This document shows, one piece after another, positions 33,646 to 43,143 of a stretch of DNA of 64,000 nucleotides; position 1 is the first letter of the stretch; each line of letters opens with the position of its first letter. This DNA comes from Emticicia soli. Its GTDB lineage: Bacteria > Bacteroidota > Bacteroidia > Cytophagales > Spirosomataceae. The notes under the pieces were generated by a model. The model saw only the letters and a program-made list of their open reading frames with translations. It had not been told where the DNA came from and made no database searches. Both the position numbers and the translations under genes were made by a program. The stretch is from assembly GCF_037860775.1 (NCBI RefSeq), contig NZ_JBBEWC010000008.1:124001-188000 (forward strand). The letters are read 5' to 3'.

Positions 33646-36234
33646 TCATACCTTCTTCACAAACAACAACTTCAATAATTTCTCGGCCTCAACGGCTACA
33701 AATACAAGGGCAGACATTGCTAAACAGATACCCACTTCTTCCAACGATAGCGGTTGTGTCTTGAAGATTGCATTCATAAATGGCAAATACACAACACCTA
33801 ATTGCAAAAGCAAAGTAAGTATAACCGCCCCGATAAGTGACAGGTTAGAAAACAAACCTTTTTGCTGAAACACCGACCTGTCGCTTCTGATACCGATTAC
33901 ATGGCCTAGCTGGCAAAGGCTCAGTACAGTAAACACCATTGTTTGCCAGTGTTCAAGTTTATTGGCAGTTGCCCATGCCTCTGTGCCTAATGTAATGGCC
34001 GCCATCAATATTCCCATCCAGACGATATGATAACCCACGCCATCGGCAAAAAGGCTTTGGTTAGGTTCTCTTGGCGGGCGTTTCATCACATTGGCTTCCG
34101 CTTTTTCGTTGGCTAATGCTAAGGCAGGCAAACCATCGGTAACAAGGTTAATCCACAAAATATGAATCGGCAATAATGGGTTCGGCAGCCCTAAGAACGG
34201 GGCTACCGCTATAACAAGTATTTCGGCCCCATTACAGGTCATTATATACTTCACAAACTTACGGATATTATCAAATATGCGGCGGCCTTCTCTAACAGCT
34301 TTTACTATGGTAGCAAAGTTGTCATCAAGCAATATCATGTGTGCCGCTTCTTTGCTCACATCGGTGCCGTTTATACCCATAGCAATGCCAATGTTGGCCG
34401 CTCTTAGAGACGGCGCATCATTCACCCCGTCGCCAGTCATGGCTGCAAAATGCCCCTTCGATTGCAGGGCTTTTACGATACGCAATTTCTGGTCGGGCGA
34501 TACCCGGGCATACACAGCCGTTTCTTCAACCTGCGATAAGAATTTTTTGTCTGATAATTTCTCTAATTCTACACCCGTGAGGGCAAATTCACCTTCATCT
34601 AAAATGCCAAGCTCTCTTGCAATGGCTTGCGCAGTGGCTGGGTGGTCGCCGGTTATCATTACTGGTCTTATACCCGCCGTTTTACATTCGGCAATTGCAG
34701 CTTTGGCTTCTTCACGTGGGGGGTCTACTAATCCGGCTAAACCAGCAAAAATCAGGTTTTTTTCTACTGTTTGTGGCGTGATTTTCTCGGGTAATTTGTC
34801 AATAATATGATAAGCATAAGCCAATACTCTTATGCCTCGTTTTGCCCATTCTTCCGAAATATCTTTGAGTACCTTCTCATCTTTTTTCTGATGTATAATG
34901 TCTGTAATAGCCTCACTTGCGCCCTTGCTTATAACCAGAAATTTATCTTCATATTTATGAATGGTAGTCATGCACTTGCGGTCAGAATCGAACGGAATCA
35001 CACCTACACGCTTATATTTTTTTAGGAGTGAATTATAGGTTTTATATGATAATTCTTCGACAATATACCTAGTCAAGGCTAGTTCGGTAGCTTCACCGAT
35101 AGGCTTATCGGGTGTTTCAAACTTTACTTCATGGTTGAGCAACATCCCAAGTTTCAGCATCGAAAGCCCTTCTTCCGGTGTTTCAATCTCCTGCTCATGT
35201 TTCTCTACCAGATGCATTTTGTTTTGGGTGAGCGTACCAGTTTTATCGCTGCATATATAAGTAACCGAGCCAAGCGTTTCAACGGCAGGCAGTTTACGCA
35301 CAAGCACATTTTGTTTGGCAAGCCGAGATGCACCTCTCGACAAAGCCACTGTAATAAGCGCAGGCAGCGCCTCAGGAATAGCCGCCACGGCCAGACTTAC
35401 CGACAAAAGCAGGATTGAAAATGGTTCTTCGCCCCGAATCAAACCCGAAATAAAAAGTACTACACATATACCCAGAATAATGTAAGAAAGATTTTTACCG
35501 AATTTAGTCATGCGGGCTTGTAGCGGCGTAACGGCCTCTTTTTCTTGCAGAAGCCCTGCAATTTTGCCCAGCTCGGTGTTCATGCCTGTGCGCACCACTA
35601 TGCCCTCGGCTTTGCCGTTGGCTATAAGTGTACCCTTAAATGCCATATTCAGTTGGTCGCCGAGCGGAATATTACTTTCTTTAAGCTCATTTGCTTCTTT
35701 ATCTACCGGAACCGACTCGCCCGTGAGTGATGATTCATCTATACGTAGGGCATTTACTTCATAAAGACGTATATCGGCAGGCACAACGTTGCCCGCTTCA
35801 AGTACCACAATATCGCCGGGTACTAATTCTCTCGACTCAATTTCATGGGGTTTATCGCCTCTTATTACCTGCGTTTTGGTGATGCTCATTTTTTTGAGTG
35901 CCTCCATTGCTTTTTCGGCCCTGAACTCCTGAATAAAACCTACAACGGCATTCAGAATAATAATTACAAAAATGATGATGGTATCGGTCAAATCACCAAA
36001 GATGCCTGATAAAATAGCTGCACCTGCAAGTATGATTATCATGAAGTCTTTGAACTGATGTAGAAACAAGACCCACGGCGGTGTCTTCTTTTTTTCTTCC
36101 AGCTCGTTGTAGCCATCAGTTTGTAAACGATTACTTGCCTCTGCGTCAGATAACCCTGTCTGTGATGTGTTAAATTGTTTGAATAGAGAATCGATGTTCG
36201 ATTGATAGAACAGAACGTCATTCGTTTTTTTCAT
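33646..36234 (-). CDS. Calcium-type P-type ATPase
   Basis: 862 aa. Order: cation ATPase N-domain, TM1-2, actuator domain with T171-G-E-S174, TM3-4 with P287-E-A-L-P291 (usual form PEGLP), phosphorylation site D330-K-T-G-T, nucleotide domain, MITGDHPATA and MTGDGVNDAPSL hinge motifs, then six C-terminal helices including WINLVTDGLPALAL. The N-x-x-T-D in TM6 is the calcium-site signature of SERCA/PMR1-type (IIA) pumps. It exports Ca2+ (possibly Mn2+) at the cost of ATP in the inner membrane. Single-gene unit on the minus strand; a palindrome pair lies in its upstream region. Confidence 0.93.
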   Translation of the reverse strand: MKKTNDVLFYQSNIDSLFKQFNTSQTGLSDAEASNRLQTDGYNELEEKKKTPPWVLFLHQFKDFMIIILAGAAILSGIFGDLTDTIIIFVIIILNAVVGFIQEFRAEKAMEALKKMSITKTQVIRGDKPHEIESRELVPGDIVVLEAGNVVPADIRLYEVNALRIDESSLTGESVPVDKEANELKESNIPLGDQLNMAFKGTLIANGKAEGIVVRTGMNTELGKIAGLLQEKEAVTPLQARMTKFGKNLSYIILGICVVLFISGLIRGEEPFSILLLSVSLAVAAIPEALPALITVALSRGASRLAKQNVLVRKLPAVETLGSVTYICSDKTGTLTQNKMHLVEKHEQEIETPEEGLSMLKLGMLLNHEVKFETPDKPIGEATELALTRYIVEELSYKTYNSLLKKYKRVGVIPFDSDRKCMTTIHKYEDKFLVISKGASEAITDIIHQKKDEKVLKDISEEWAKRGIRVLAYAYHIIDKLPEKITPQTVEKNLIFAGLAGLVDPPREEAKAAIAECKTAGIRPVMITGDHPATAQAIARELGILDEGEFALTGVELEKLSDKKFLSQVEETAVYARVSPDQKLRIVKALQSKGHFAAMTGDGVNDAPSLRAANIGIAMGINGTDVSKEAAHMILLDDNFATIVKAVREGRRIFDNIRKFVKYIMTCNGAEILVIAVAPFLGLPNPLLPIHILWINLVTDGLPALALANEKAEANVMKRPPREPNQSLFADGVGYHIVWMGILMAAITLGTEAWATANKLEHWQTMVFTVLSLCQLGHVIGIRSDRSVFQQKGLFSNLSLIGAVILTLLLQLGVVYLPFMNAIFKTQPLSLEEVGICLAMSALVFVAVEAEKLLKLLFVKKV

Positions 36235-36622
36235 AAAAGTTAATTGTGCTTAATATTGGATTTATAATTGACAGCAGTATTCAGGTGTGGTGATTGTGTG
36301 GCTAAATATACCTGAAATTAAAATAAAATTAATAAAGGAGAGGAGGAATTATTAATTGGGTGCTTGAAGAGGGTGGGGTGGGTAATTGTAGATTTGAAAT
36401 GTTAGGGCTAAGAATTAGATGAAATTTAGTAAAAATACTAAAGATACCGTTTTGGTAGAGACGACATGTTGGCGTCTCCAAGGGTCTATAATTGTCCGAA
36501 AACTATCAAATAAAGGAGAAAATAGCTCATCAATTTGAATATAATGGTTAAGACAGACCAGTGGAGACGCCAGCATGTCGTCTCTACCAAAAAACAGATT
36601 AATTGTATATTTGATTTTTATT
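36235..36622. other. Intergenic region upstream of the P-type ATPase
   Basis: Contains the inverted palindrome pair at 36450-36592. No gene or clear promoter box was made out. Confidence 0.45.
36450..36592. repeat. Inverted pair of GTAGAGAC-type palindromes, copies 3 and 4
   Basis: Arms 36450-36480 and 36562-36592 are reverse complements over 31 bases with one mismatch, 81 bases apart. Each arm is itself an imperfect palindrome with GAGACG and CGTCTC. Same family as 2588, 11581, 41655 and 50313. Confidence 0.8.
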
Positions 36623-39337
36623 TTACCTCACCTCAAACCCATAAGCACCCGCAGATAATATAAATACTACGGTTTTTTTATTGCCTTCCTCATGCTTTAT
36701 TACAGTGCCTTTTAGCTGTTTGCCGTTTTCATAAACCTGTTGGTCGGCGGCTATATTTAAGCGTAGCGTAGCTGTGGCATTGGCTGGAATCGTAAAATTA
36801 TAGTTAATCACATTGTCGTCTGTTCTTTTCCATGATGATACAATTGTGCCATAAGGGCTATCGTGTTTTGCCTCAAAGCCTGCTAAGTCTTTTACGAAAT
36901 GCGGCTCTAGCAGCACATTTTTAAAGCCCGGTAGATTTTCGTCTGGTTTTATGCCGCCTAATGCTTTATAAAGCCATGCACCAATTTCGCCAAACATAAT
37001 ATGGTTCATCGAAATATCAGACTTTGCATCAATTGGCCAGTTTTCGTAAAGCGTAGTTGCACCATTCTTAATCCACCAACCCCACGACGGGAACGTCTCT
37101 TGCGATGCCACCGTGTAAGCCAAATCAGCATAGCCATTTTCGCTTAGGGCATTCAGAATAGCTTTTGTGCCAAGCAAGCCCACGTCAATATGGTTATTGT
37201 CGGCTTGTACACGCTGTGCAAGGCTGGCAGCCACTTTGGTTTTCATATCGTCAGGCACAATACCCCATTGTAAAGGCACGCTCAACTCAGTCTGTACGCC
37301 GCTACCGTAGCTACCTTTTTCTCTGTCGAGATATTTCTGGTTGATAGCGTGTTTGATTTTCTGCGATAGGCTCGCATAGTATTCTGCATCGGCAGTTTTA
37401 CCTAATAATTTGGCCGTTTTTGACACAATACTTGCATCAACAAAATAATAAACCGACGATGTAAACTCAACAGGCGTTTTCGATTTTACAGGTACCCAGT
37501 CGCCCAGCCCCCAGGTTGTGAGGTTGTTTGGTGCTATGGTTTGTATGTAATCTACATAGCGCTTCATGTTGTCGTAATTATCGGCCAATATCTTGGTATC
37601 GCCATAAAACAGATACACATTCCACGGAATAATAGCAATTGTGCTTGTCCAGTCGGGCCCGTTGCCCCATTCATAGCCCCAACCGCTGGTTGGAATAATA
37701 GATGGTAAAACACCGTTGGCTTGTTGCTCGTCACGGTGGTCGGCGAGCCATTTTTCATAAACCGTAATGGCATCAAAATTATATAAACCTGTTTCGCTGG
37801 CTATGTGAGCATCACCTGTCCAGCCGTTTTTCTCACGTTGCGGACAGTCGGTAGGGTAACCAAAAAGATTCGACAGATAGGCGTTATTGGTAGCCCACCA
37901 TATTTGATTCATGGTTGGGTTTGAAGTATTTACCTGCCCGATAGGCGTAACATCACTATGCATAAAATAACCTGTCAGACTCTCTTGCGATAGCTCAATA
38001 GGTTGCTGCGAGCTTAGTTCTACATACTGAAAACCCTTGTAGTTGAAGTGCGGCATAAAAACTTCTTCGCCTTTGCCGCTAAGGGTATAAATATCAACCT
38101 GAAAAGGGTCTTGATTATCAGTAGGGCGGTAATGAATATCGATGTTCGACATATCAGCAAAACCATTCGGATACAATCGCTCGGCGTGTTTCAATCGAAC
38201 CACCGTTCCTGCTGCTCCTTTAATTTTTAAGCGACTAACACCCGAAATGTTTCTGCCTAAATCAAACAAATAGGTAGTGTCATTTAGTTTTTTCAGGCTC
38301 TTTGCCGGAATCTCCTCTACGTTTCTGACAGGTGCCATTGCTTGCGCCACAATGTTTTGCGATGGTGCAGCTCTGAAAATTACCTCTTTCCATTCCTTGT
38401 CGTCAAACTCAGGTGTGTTCCAGCCTTCCTGTGCCAAGCGTGCATCATGATGCTCGGCCGTATAAATACTATTAAATATTACAGGGCTAAGGTCTGTTTT
38501 CCAGTTTTTGCCACTTGCAATTACTTCTTTTGAGCCATCTTCGTATGTAATCCGTAAATCAAGGCAGAATGTCGGACGGTTTCTCCACGGTGCTTCATGG
38601 AAATACCAAACTGCTGTTGACTGATGATTATACCAGCCATTACCCAGCAATACGCCAATAGCATTTTTGCCGTCTTGTAATGCCGCAGTTACATCGTGTG
38701 TAACATATAAAGTTCGGCGGTCAAAGCGTGTGTACATAGGGTCAAGGCGATGATTGCCTATTTTTTGCCCATTTATATAAAGTTCATACAAACCACCAAC
38801 GGCCACATAAGCCCTTGCCGATTTGATTTTCTTGGTCGTAGAAAAACTCTTTCTGAAATAAGGTGCAGGCTTCTGGTTTACATCACGGCTGTCGCTTATC
38901 CAGGCACCTTTCCAGTTTTTCATATCCATCATACCCATCTCAAAACTACTTACAGCGGCCTTTGTAGCTTTTACGCCGTCTTTATCCCATACAATCACTG
39001 TCCAGTAGTATTTCGTAAAAGGCTGCAAGGCTTTGCCCTTGTACACCGCCAGATTACTACCCGAATTTACCCTGCCCGTATTCCATACAGAAGAGGCTTC
39101 GTTTACTACTTTCATCGAATCAGTATCTACCAATAGCTGATACGCCACTTGTTTAGCCCCTTGGCGGGTATCTCTTATCTGCCACGTAAACCGAGGTGAG
39201 GGATTATCGATACCTAATGGATTTTTGAGGTATTCACACTTTAAACCATCTGCCTGAATAGGAGGGGCCGCAAAAGAATGAATACTGCAAATTGATAATA
39301 GAAACACTAAGCAAGCAAATTGTATAGGATATTTCAT
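36623..39337 (-). CDS. GH78 alpha-L-rhamnosidase
   Basis: 904 aa from ATG 39337, which gives a proper signal peptide (ends near FAA, 22-24); the frame stays open to 39553 but that extra N-terminus has no signal character and runs almost to the ThuA stop codon. Family marks: LKCEYLKNPLGIDNPSPRFTW at the mature N-terminus, the YELYING...LDPMYTRFDRR beta-sandwich, then the alpha/alpha barrel with TDCPQREKNGW506TGD509AHIASE and GWGYEWGNGPDWTS. D509 lies in the conserved catalytic region. It cleaves terminal alpha-L-rhamnose from plant or bacterial glycans, probably in the periplasm. Likely co-transcribed with the ThuA gene upstream. Confidence 0.93.
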   Translation of the reverse strand: MKYPIQFACLVFLLSICSIHSFAAPPIQADGLKCEYLKNPLGIDNPSPRFTWQIRDTRQGAKQVAYQLLVDTDSMKVVNEASSVWNTGRVNSGSNLAVYKGKALQPFTKYYWTVIVWDKDGVKATKAAVSSFEMGMMDMKNWKGAWISDSRDVNQKPAPYFRKSFSTTKKIKSARAYVAVGGLYELYINGQKIGNHRLDPMYTRFDRRTLYVTHDVTAALQDGKNAIGVLLGNGWYNHQSTAVWYFHEAPWRNRPTFCLDLRITYEDGSKEVIASGKNWKTDLSPVIFNSIYTAEHHDARLAQEGWNTPEFDDKEWKEVIFRAAPSQNIVAQAMAPVRNVEEIPAKSLKKLNDTTYLFDLGRNISGVSRLKIKGAAGTVVRLKHAERLYPNGFADMSNIDIHYRPTDNQDPFQVDIYTLSGKGEEVFMPHFNYKGFQYVELSSQQPIELSQESLTGYFMHSDVTPIGQVNTSNPTMNQIWWATNNAYLSNLFGYPTDCPQREKNGWTGDAHIASETGLYNFDAITVYEKWLADHRDEQQANGVLPSIIPTSGWGYEWGNGPDWTSTIAIIPWNVYLFYGDTKILADNYDNMKRYVDYIQTIAPNNLTTWGLGDWVPVKSKTPVEFTSSVYYFVDASIVSKTAKLLGKTADAEYYASLSQKIKHAINQKYLDREKGSYGSGVQTELSVPLQWGIVPDDMKTKVAASLAQRVQADNNHIDVGLLGTKAILNALSENGYADLAYTVASQETFPSWGWWIKNGATTLYENWPIDAKSDISMNHIMFGEIGAWLYKALGGIKPDENLPGFKNVLLEPHFVKDLAGFEAKHDSPYGTIVSSWKRTDDNVINYNFTIPANATATLRLNIAADQQVYENGKQLKGTVIKHEEGNKKTVVFILSAGAYGFEVR

Positions 39338-39455
39338 AGAGGTTGATTGAATGAAAGTCTGCGGCGTAAAAATAAAGAATATAGGGGTATAATGGGCGAT
39401 TTTATTGTGAAAATATAGGCAGTCCACAATTGACTCAAGAAAATCAAAGCCAGAT

Positions 39456-40205
39456 TTATTTACGAGCCGCCCAGAAAATAGCATTCCGAAACAGAGTAGT
39501 ATAAGCGGCATTATCAAACAATTCCGGCGAATGCCCCATGAAAATATACACATTCCGGGCTTTCATTTTTTCATTAGTCCACACCACGGGGTGGTCGCCC
39601 ATTTTTATTTTAGTATCAGGCGTGTAGGTGTTTTCGTCGACGCTTGCCAGTACTTTTACATTAGGTCTTGGGCTTTTATTATAGGTGTACCACTCTTCTT
39701 TATTTACTTTGAATACTGGCGGCACACCCTTCATAATCGGGTGCTGCTTGTCTTCTACATTTACCGAGGCAGCTACAAAAGTGGCAATATAATTGGTGTA
39801 TCTGATACCTCCCATAAAATCAGAAAACCACTGCCATATCGGAAAACCATCAAACTCGCCCAATAGAGTGGCATGATGAAAACCTATCCAGCCGCCTTTA
39901 CCCTGCTCAATATACTTGATAAAGGCTTGTGATGCTTTTTCTTTCCAGCCATAGGGTGGGTAATCAAGCTGAATAAAAAGCTGATATTTGTTGAGCATGG
40001 CTTCGCTAAGAGTATCGGTGTTGTGTATATAGTCAATGGCAAAACTGCTATCAGAGGCTAGCTGATTCAGCCATATTTTAGCCCGGGTTGAATACTGAAT
40101 ATGATGCCCACCGCTCTCGGCAATAGCTAATACCCTGAACTTGGATTGTGCAAAAATGCTCGTGCATATGATTGTGAAGAGGTAGGTTAGGAGAGTGGTT
40201 TTCAT
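39456..40205 (-). CDS. ThuA-domain protein, exported
   Basis: 249 aa. Signal peptide to FAQ (about 20). The glutamine amidotransferase-like ThuA fold is seen in FRVLAIAESGGHH, LFIQLDYPP, GGWIGFHHA, HPIMKG, PVVWTNE and VYIFMGHSPE. ThuA-like proteins occur in many sugar loci; the name comes from trehalose use in rhizobia, but the reaction is unknown and some act with keto-sugar oxidoreductases. Just upstream of, and in the same direction as, the rhamnosidase (118-bp gap). Confidence 0.87.
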   Translation of the reverse strand: MKTTLLTYLFTIICTSIFAQSKFRVLAIAESGGHHIQYSTRAKIWLNQLASDSSFAIDYIHNTDTLSEAMLNKYQLFIQLDYPPYGWKEKASQAFIKYIEQGKGGWIGFHHATLLGEFDGFPIWQWFSDFMGGIRYTNYIATFVAASVNVEDKQHPIMKGVPPVFKVNKEEWYTYNKSPRPNVKVLASVDENTYTPDTKIKMGDHPVVWTNEKMKARNVYIFMGHSPELFDNAAYTTLFRNAIFWAARK

Positions 40206-40483
40206 TGATTTTTTGTTTAATTTAGGGCTGTAATATTACGCCTGAATGCGGTCTGATTGAGACTTATAGCACAAGTACCAATAGCCACAAATAACCCGTA
40301 ATAGAAGATATAAAAAAACACAATTTTAACAGACTTTTGTTTGGTTTTTTGCTTGAAAAACCTTATTTTATACCAGAATACAGGGTTTGTTTGGCAATTT
40401 TTAAGGAATTATTAATTGCCAAATTCTCGGAAAAATTCTTGAAAAATAGTATTTTCGCTTTTACCCACAAATTATAAAACTAT
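40206..40483. other. Divergent intergenic region (ThuA gene / YitT gene)
   Basis: AT-rich; carries the promoters of two divergent genes. A weak TATTTTCG lies about 30 bases before the YitT start. No repeat or other feature. Confidence 0.35.
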
Positions 40484-41485
40484 ATGCGAAAAGAAAAAGA
40501 AAACATTTTCCTACGACTTCCTAAAATTGTTCTCAACTTACTACTTAGTCTATTTGTTGAAGTAGACGATAAAAACAGCGACCGCTCTAAGTACCAACAC
40601 GCCAAAGAAATACGTGAAGCCAAAGTTACAATAAAACGGCTTTTCAAAGATTTTTTCTTAATATCTTTTGGGGTTCTGTCTGCCGGTTTTGGTTTAGACG
40701 GATTTCTGTTACCCAATGATTTTATTGATGGAGGGGCCGTTGGTATCTCGCTACTCATCAGAGCCGTAACAGGCTTCCCGCTTTCAGTTATATTGATTAT
40801 TGTTAATATCCCTTTCATTCTACTGGGTTTTCGCATTGTAAGTAAAGAATTTGCCATTAAAACTGCCATCGGTATTGTAGCCTTGTCGTTAGCGGTTGCC
40901 ATAGTGCCATATCCTGAAATTACACACGACAAATTGCTTACCTCTGTATTTGGTGGTTTTTTCCTTGGGTTAGGTATAGGTATGGCCATGAGAGGCGGTG
41001 GCGTAATTGATGGTACAGAGGTACTGGCCATTACACTAAGCCGTAGAACAAGCCTTACCATTGGTGACGTGATTTTGCTTATCAACGTGATTATATTCTC
41101 GGTAGCAGCTTATGTATTGTCTATCGAAACAGCACTTTACTCAATGCTTACATACCTTGCTGCCTCAAAAACTGTCGATTTTGTGATTGAGGGTATCGAA
41201 GAATACACCGGCGTTACGATTGTGTCGCTCAAGCCTATGGAAATCAAGAAAATGATAATTGAAGAAATGGGCCGAGGGGTAACCGTTTACAAAGGCGAAA
41301 GAGGCTTTGGAAAAACAGGTTATACCGAGGGCGAAGTAAAAATTGTTTATACGGTTATCACACGTTTGGAGGTCAGCAAACTTAATCTTGAGATTGAAAA
41401 GATTGACCCCAATGCCTTTGTAATCATGACCAGCATAAAAGATACCAAAGGGGGTATGATTAAGAAACGCTCAGTGCCACATTAA
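40484..41485 (+). CDS. YitT-family membrane protein (DUF161 plus DUF2179)
   Basis: 333 aa. Five to six hydrophobic helices between about residues 60 and 225 (LLPNDFIDGGAVGISLL, GGFFLGLGIGMAMRGGGVIDGTEVLAI are the family's signature loops), followed by a soluble C-terminal DUF2179 domain (KKMIIEEMGRGVTVYKGERGFG, IVYTVITRLEVSKL). Inner-membrane protein, transport role not established. A hairpin with a T run follows. Confidence 0.9.
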   Translation: MRKEKENIFLRLPKIVLNLLLSLFVEVDDKNSDRSKYQHAKEIREAKVTIKRLFKDFFLISFGVLSAGFGLDGFLLPNDFIDGGAVGISLLIRAVTGFPLSVILIIVNIPFILLGFRIVSKEFAIKTAIGIVALSLAVAIVPYPEITHDKLLTSVFGGFFLGLGIGMAMRGGGVIDGTEVLAITLSRRTSLTIGDVILLINVIIFSVAAYVLSIETALYSMLTYLAASKTVDFVIEGIEEYTGVTIVSLKPMEIKKMIIEEMGRGVTVYKGERGFGKTGYTEGEVKIVYTVITRLEVSKLNLEIEKIDPNAFVIMTSIKDTKGGMIKKRSVPH

Positions 41486-41510
41486 GATAATGAGAGTTTA
41501 GCTGATAAGA

Positions 41511-41570
41511 GCCTGCTCAGATTTTGTTTTTCATGCTTGAAAGATAATGTTTGAGCAGGCTTTTGTTGTT
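41511..41570 (+). terminator. Terminator of the YitT gene
   Basis: GCCTGCTCA (41511-41519) and TGAGCAGGC (41552-41560) form a perfect 9-bp stem, with TTTTGTTGTT after it. The loop is about 32 nt. Confidence 0.75.
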
Positions 41571-41654
41571 CTGATTGGTTTTCACCGAATGATTAGCATT
41601 CAAGAAATAAACGTTCTTTAATTTTTTAGAATATGATTTTCCAAGGTGTGCAAA

Positions 41655-41697
41655 GTAGAAACAGGGCAATGCGGGGACGCCTAGTTCCTGTCTCTAC
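41655..41697. repeat. GTAGAGAC-type palindrome, copy 5 (degenerate)
   Basis: GTAGAAACAGG pairs with CCTGTCTCTAC with one mismatch; the centre (GGGGACGCC) is altered relative to other copies. Confidence 0.65.
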
Positions 41698-41793
41698 AAA
41701 ACCATGCATTCCAGATAACGTTTATTTTATGAAACATAATCATGTCTAAAAAACAAAGGCGACCACTGCGTGGAATATATACTAGTGTAATGC

Positions 41794-41858
41794 GCGGACT
41801 TAAGTCCGCTACTAAAATAAACAACCTTTGTTAAATTAGGCGGCGAATTCATTCGCCG
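41794..41858. repeat. Two adjacent perfect palindromes
   Basis: GCGGACTTAAGTCCGC (41794-41809) and CGGCGAAT-TC-ATTCGCCG (41841-41858) lie 31 bases apart, just upstream of the carbonic anhydrase gene. Both are of a kind found as dispersed repeats in other genomes; here each occurs once. Confidence 0.75.
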
Positions 41859-41873
41859 ATACTCAAATTTCCT

Positions 41874-41881
41874 TATTTTTG
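41874..41881 (+). promoter_or_regulatory. -7 box (TATTTTTG) before the carbonic anhydrase gene
   Basis: Matches TANNTTTG, 40 bases before the ATG. No -33 TTTG at a suitable distance; the palindrome at 41841 occupies that place. Confidence 0.4.
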
Positions 41882-41921
41882 CCCCAGTTAAATTCAAGCA
41901 CCAAATCCATAATCAATACAC

Positions 41922-42434
41922 ATGGCTCTGATATTACCTGTTAAAGGAATTAGCCCTACCTTGGGCGATAATTGTTGGCTTGCACCCAATTCCACCGTTG
42001 TTGGCGATGTAACAATGGGCAAAGATTGTACAGTCTGGTTTAACGCCGTTGTACGTGGCGATGTAAACGCAATTATTATGGGCGATAGGGTGAATATTCA
42101 GGATGGAGCCGTGATACACTGCACCTACCAGAAAACCAAAACAACCATTGGTAATAATGTGAGTATAGCGCACAATGCCATTGTACACGGTTGCACTATT
42201 GAAGACAAGGTTTTGGTAGGCATGGGCGCAATTATTATGGATGGTGCCCATATCGGTACAGGCTCTATTATTGCTGCCGGAGCTATTATTACGCAGAACA
42301 CTGTTGTGCCGCCCAACTCTATTTATGCCGGAAACCCGGCCAAATTTCTGAAAAGTGTAACGCCCGAGCTAGAAGAAGTATTTATGCGCACAGCTAATAA
42401 TTATGTAATGTATGCCGGTTGGTTTAAGGAATAA
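41922..42434 (+). CDS. Gamma-carbonic anhydrase family protein
   Basis: 170 aa. Left-handed beta-helix built from hexapeptide repeats ([LIV]-G-x4), e.g. VVGDVTMGKDCTVW, VLVGMGAIIMDGAHIG. The three zinc His are H66 (VIHCTY), H84 and H89 (SIAHNAIVHGC), in the family's order. Trimeric cytoplasmic enzyme; related proteins hydrate CO2 or are inactive scaffold or acyl-CoA-linked proteins (PaaY/YrdA type). The size is typical. A terminator-like hairpin follows at 42484. Confidence 0.92.
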   Translation: MALILPVKGISPTLGDNCWLAPNSTVVGDVTMGKDCTVWFNAVVRGDVNAIIMGDRVNIQDGAVIHCTYQKTKTTIGNNVSIAHNAIVHGCTIEDKVLVGMGAIIMDGAHIGTGSIIAAGAIITQNTVVPPNSIYAGNPAKFLKSVTPELEEVFMRTANNYVMYAGWFKE

Positions 42435-42483
42435 TTGGCTTAATAGGTTGACTGTGCAAATTTTGACCTAAAATGATACAAAA

Positions 42484-42514
42484 CTGGTGAGATTTGATAA
42501 ACTCGCCTGTTTTT
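42484..42514 (+). terminator. Terminator-like hairpin after carbonic anhydrase
   Basis: GGTGAG and CTCGCC pair (one wobble) around a 10-nt loop, followed by TGTTTTTG. It overlaps the -33 element of the next gene's promoter. Confidence 0.5.
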
Positions 42515-42545
42515 GTCCTATTTTTTTTAAAATAGACTATATTTG
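42512..42545 (+). promoter_or_regulatory. Promoter of the first ECF sigma gene
   Basis: TTTG (42512-42515), 22 bases, TATATTTG (42538-42545), a full match to TANNTTTG. The GTG start is 22 bases downstream. This supports constitutive transcription of the sigma gene by the housekeeping polymerase. Confidence 0.6.
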
Positions 42546-42567
42546 CATCTAAAAAACAGCTCAAATT

Positions 42568-43143
42568 GTGGAGTACGCAAGTTTAGGAGACGACATATTA
42601 GTGAAACTAATGAGTTTGGGTGACAAAGAGGCTTTTGGTGAAATTTACCGCCGATACTGGCGTAAACTTTTCCAGAAGGCTCAGCGAAAAGTCTATTCGA
42701 AAGAAATAGTTGAAGAACTGGTGCAAGACCTATTTGTGAGCCTTTGGGAAAAGCGTGCCTCCCAGAAAATACAAACCTTAGAGCCTTATTTGTTTACTGC
42801 CCTTAAGTACCAGATTATTACGCATATCAAGAAACAGGTACTTGAAGAAAAATTTGTTGCCTACACTACTACCGAGACCGACGAAGAAGAAAACAGCCTT
42901 GAAGAACACATTGCCTTTGCCGATTTGAGCCATTCTATCGAGCAGGCTATCGGGCAATTACCCGAAAAAACGCAGCATATTTTCCGCCTCAACCGCCTTG
43001 AAGGCAAAAGCACCAAAGAAATCGTTGAGATACTCAACATTCCTGAGCGTACTGTCGAATACCACATTTCCCAATCTCTCCGCTTCATGCGTGAGCACCT
43101 GAAAGAATTTCTTACGTGGGCTTTGCTTGTATTTTTAAGATAA
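42568..43143 (+). CDS. ECF RNA polymerase sigma factor (SusC/SusD-linked)
   Basis: 191 aa, GTG start. Region 2: EAFGEIYRRYWRKLF and EIVEELVQDLFVSLWEKR (about 20-70). Region 4: AIGQLPEKTQHIFRLNRLEGKSTKEIVEILN and ERTVEYHISQSLRFMREHL (about 125-180), ending in a helix-turn-helix. Bacteroidota sigma-70 type, as found ahead of FecR/SusC pairs. It should direct RNA polymerase to the susC-susD operon downstream when released by the FecR protein. A 194-bp inverted-repeat element separates it from fecR. Confidence 0.92.
   Translation: MEYASLGDDILVKLMSLGDKEAFGEIYRRYWRKLFQKAQRKVYSKEIVEELVQDLFVSLWEKRASQKIQTLEPYLFTALKYQIITHIKKQVLEEKFVAYTTTETDEEENSLEEHIAFADLSHSIEQAIGQLPEKTQHIFRLNRLEGKSTKEIVEILNIPERTVEYHISQSLRFMREHLKEFLTWALLVFLR

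Noticed and set aside
39338..39553. 72-residue N-terminal extension of the rhamnosidase
   Set aside because: It runs into the end of the ThuA gene, has no signal character, and the ATG at 39337 gives a normal signal peptide.
40480..41085. 201-codon minus-strand ORF
   Set aside because: It is the antisense shadow of the YitT gene; low-complexity Ser/Pro/Lys composition and no family features.
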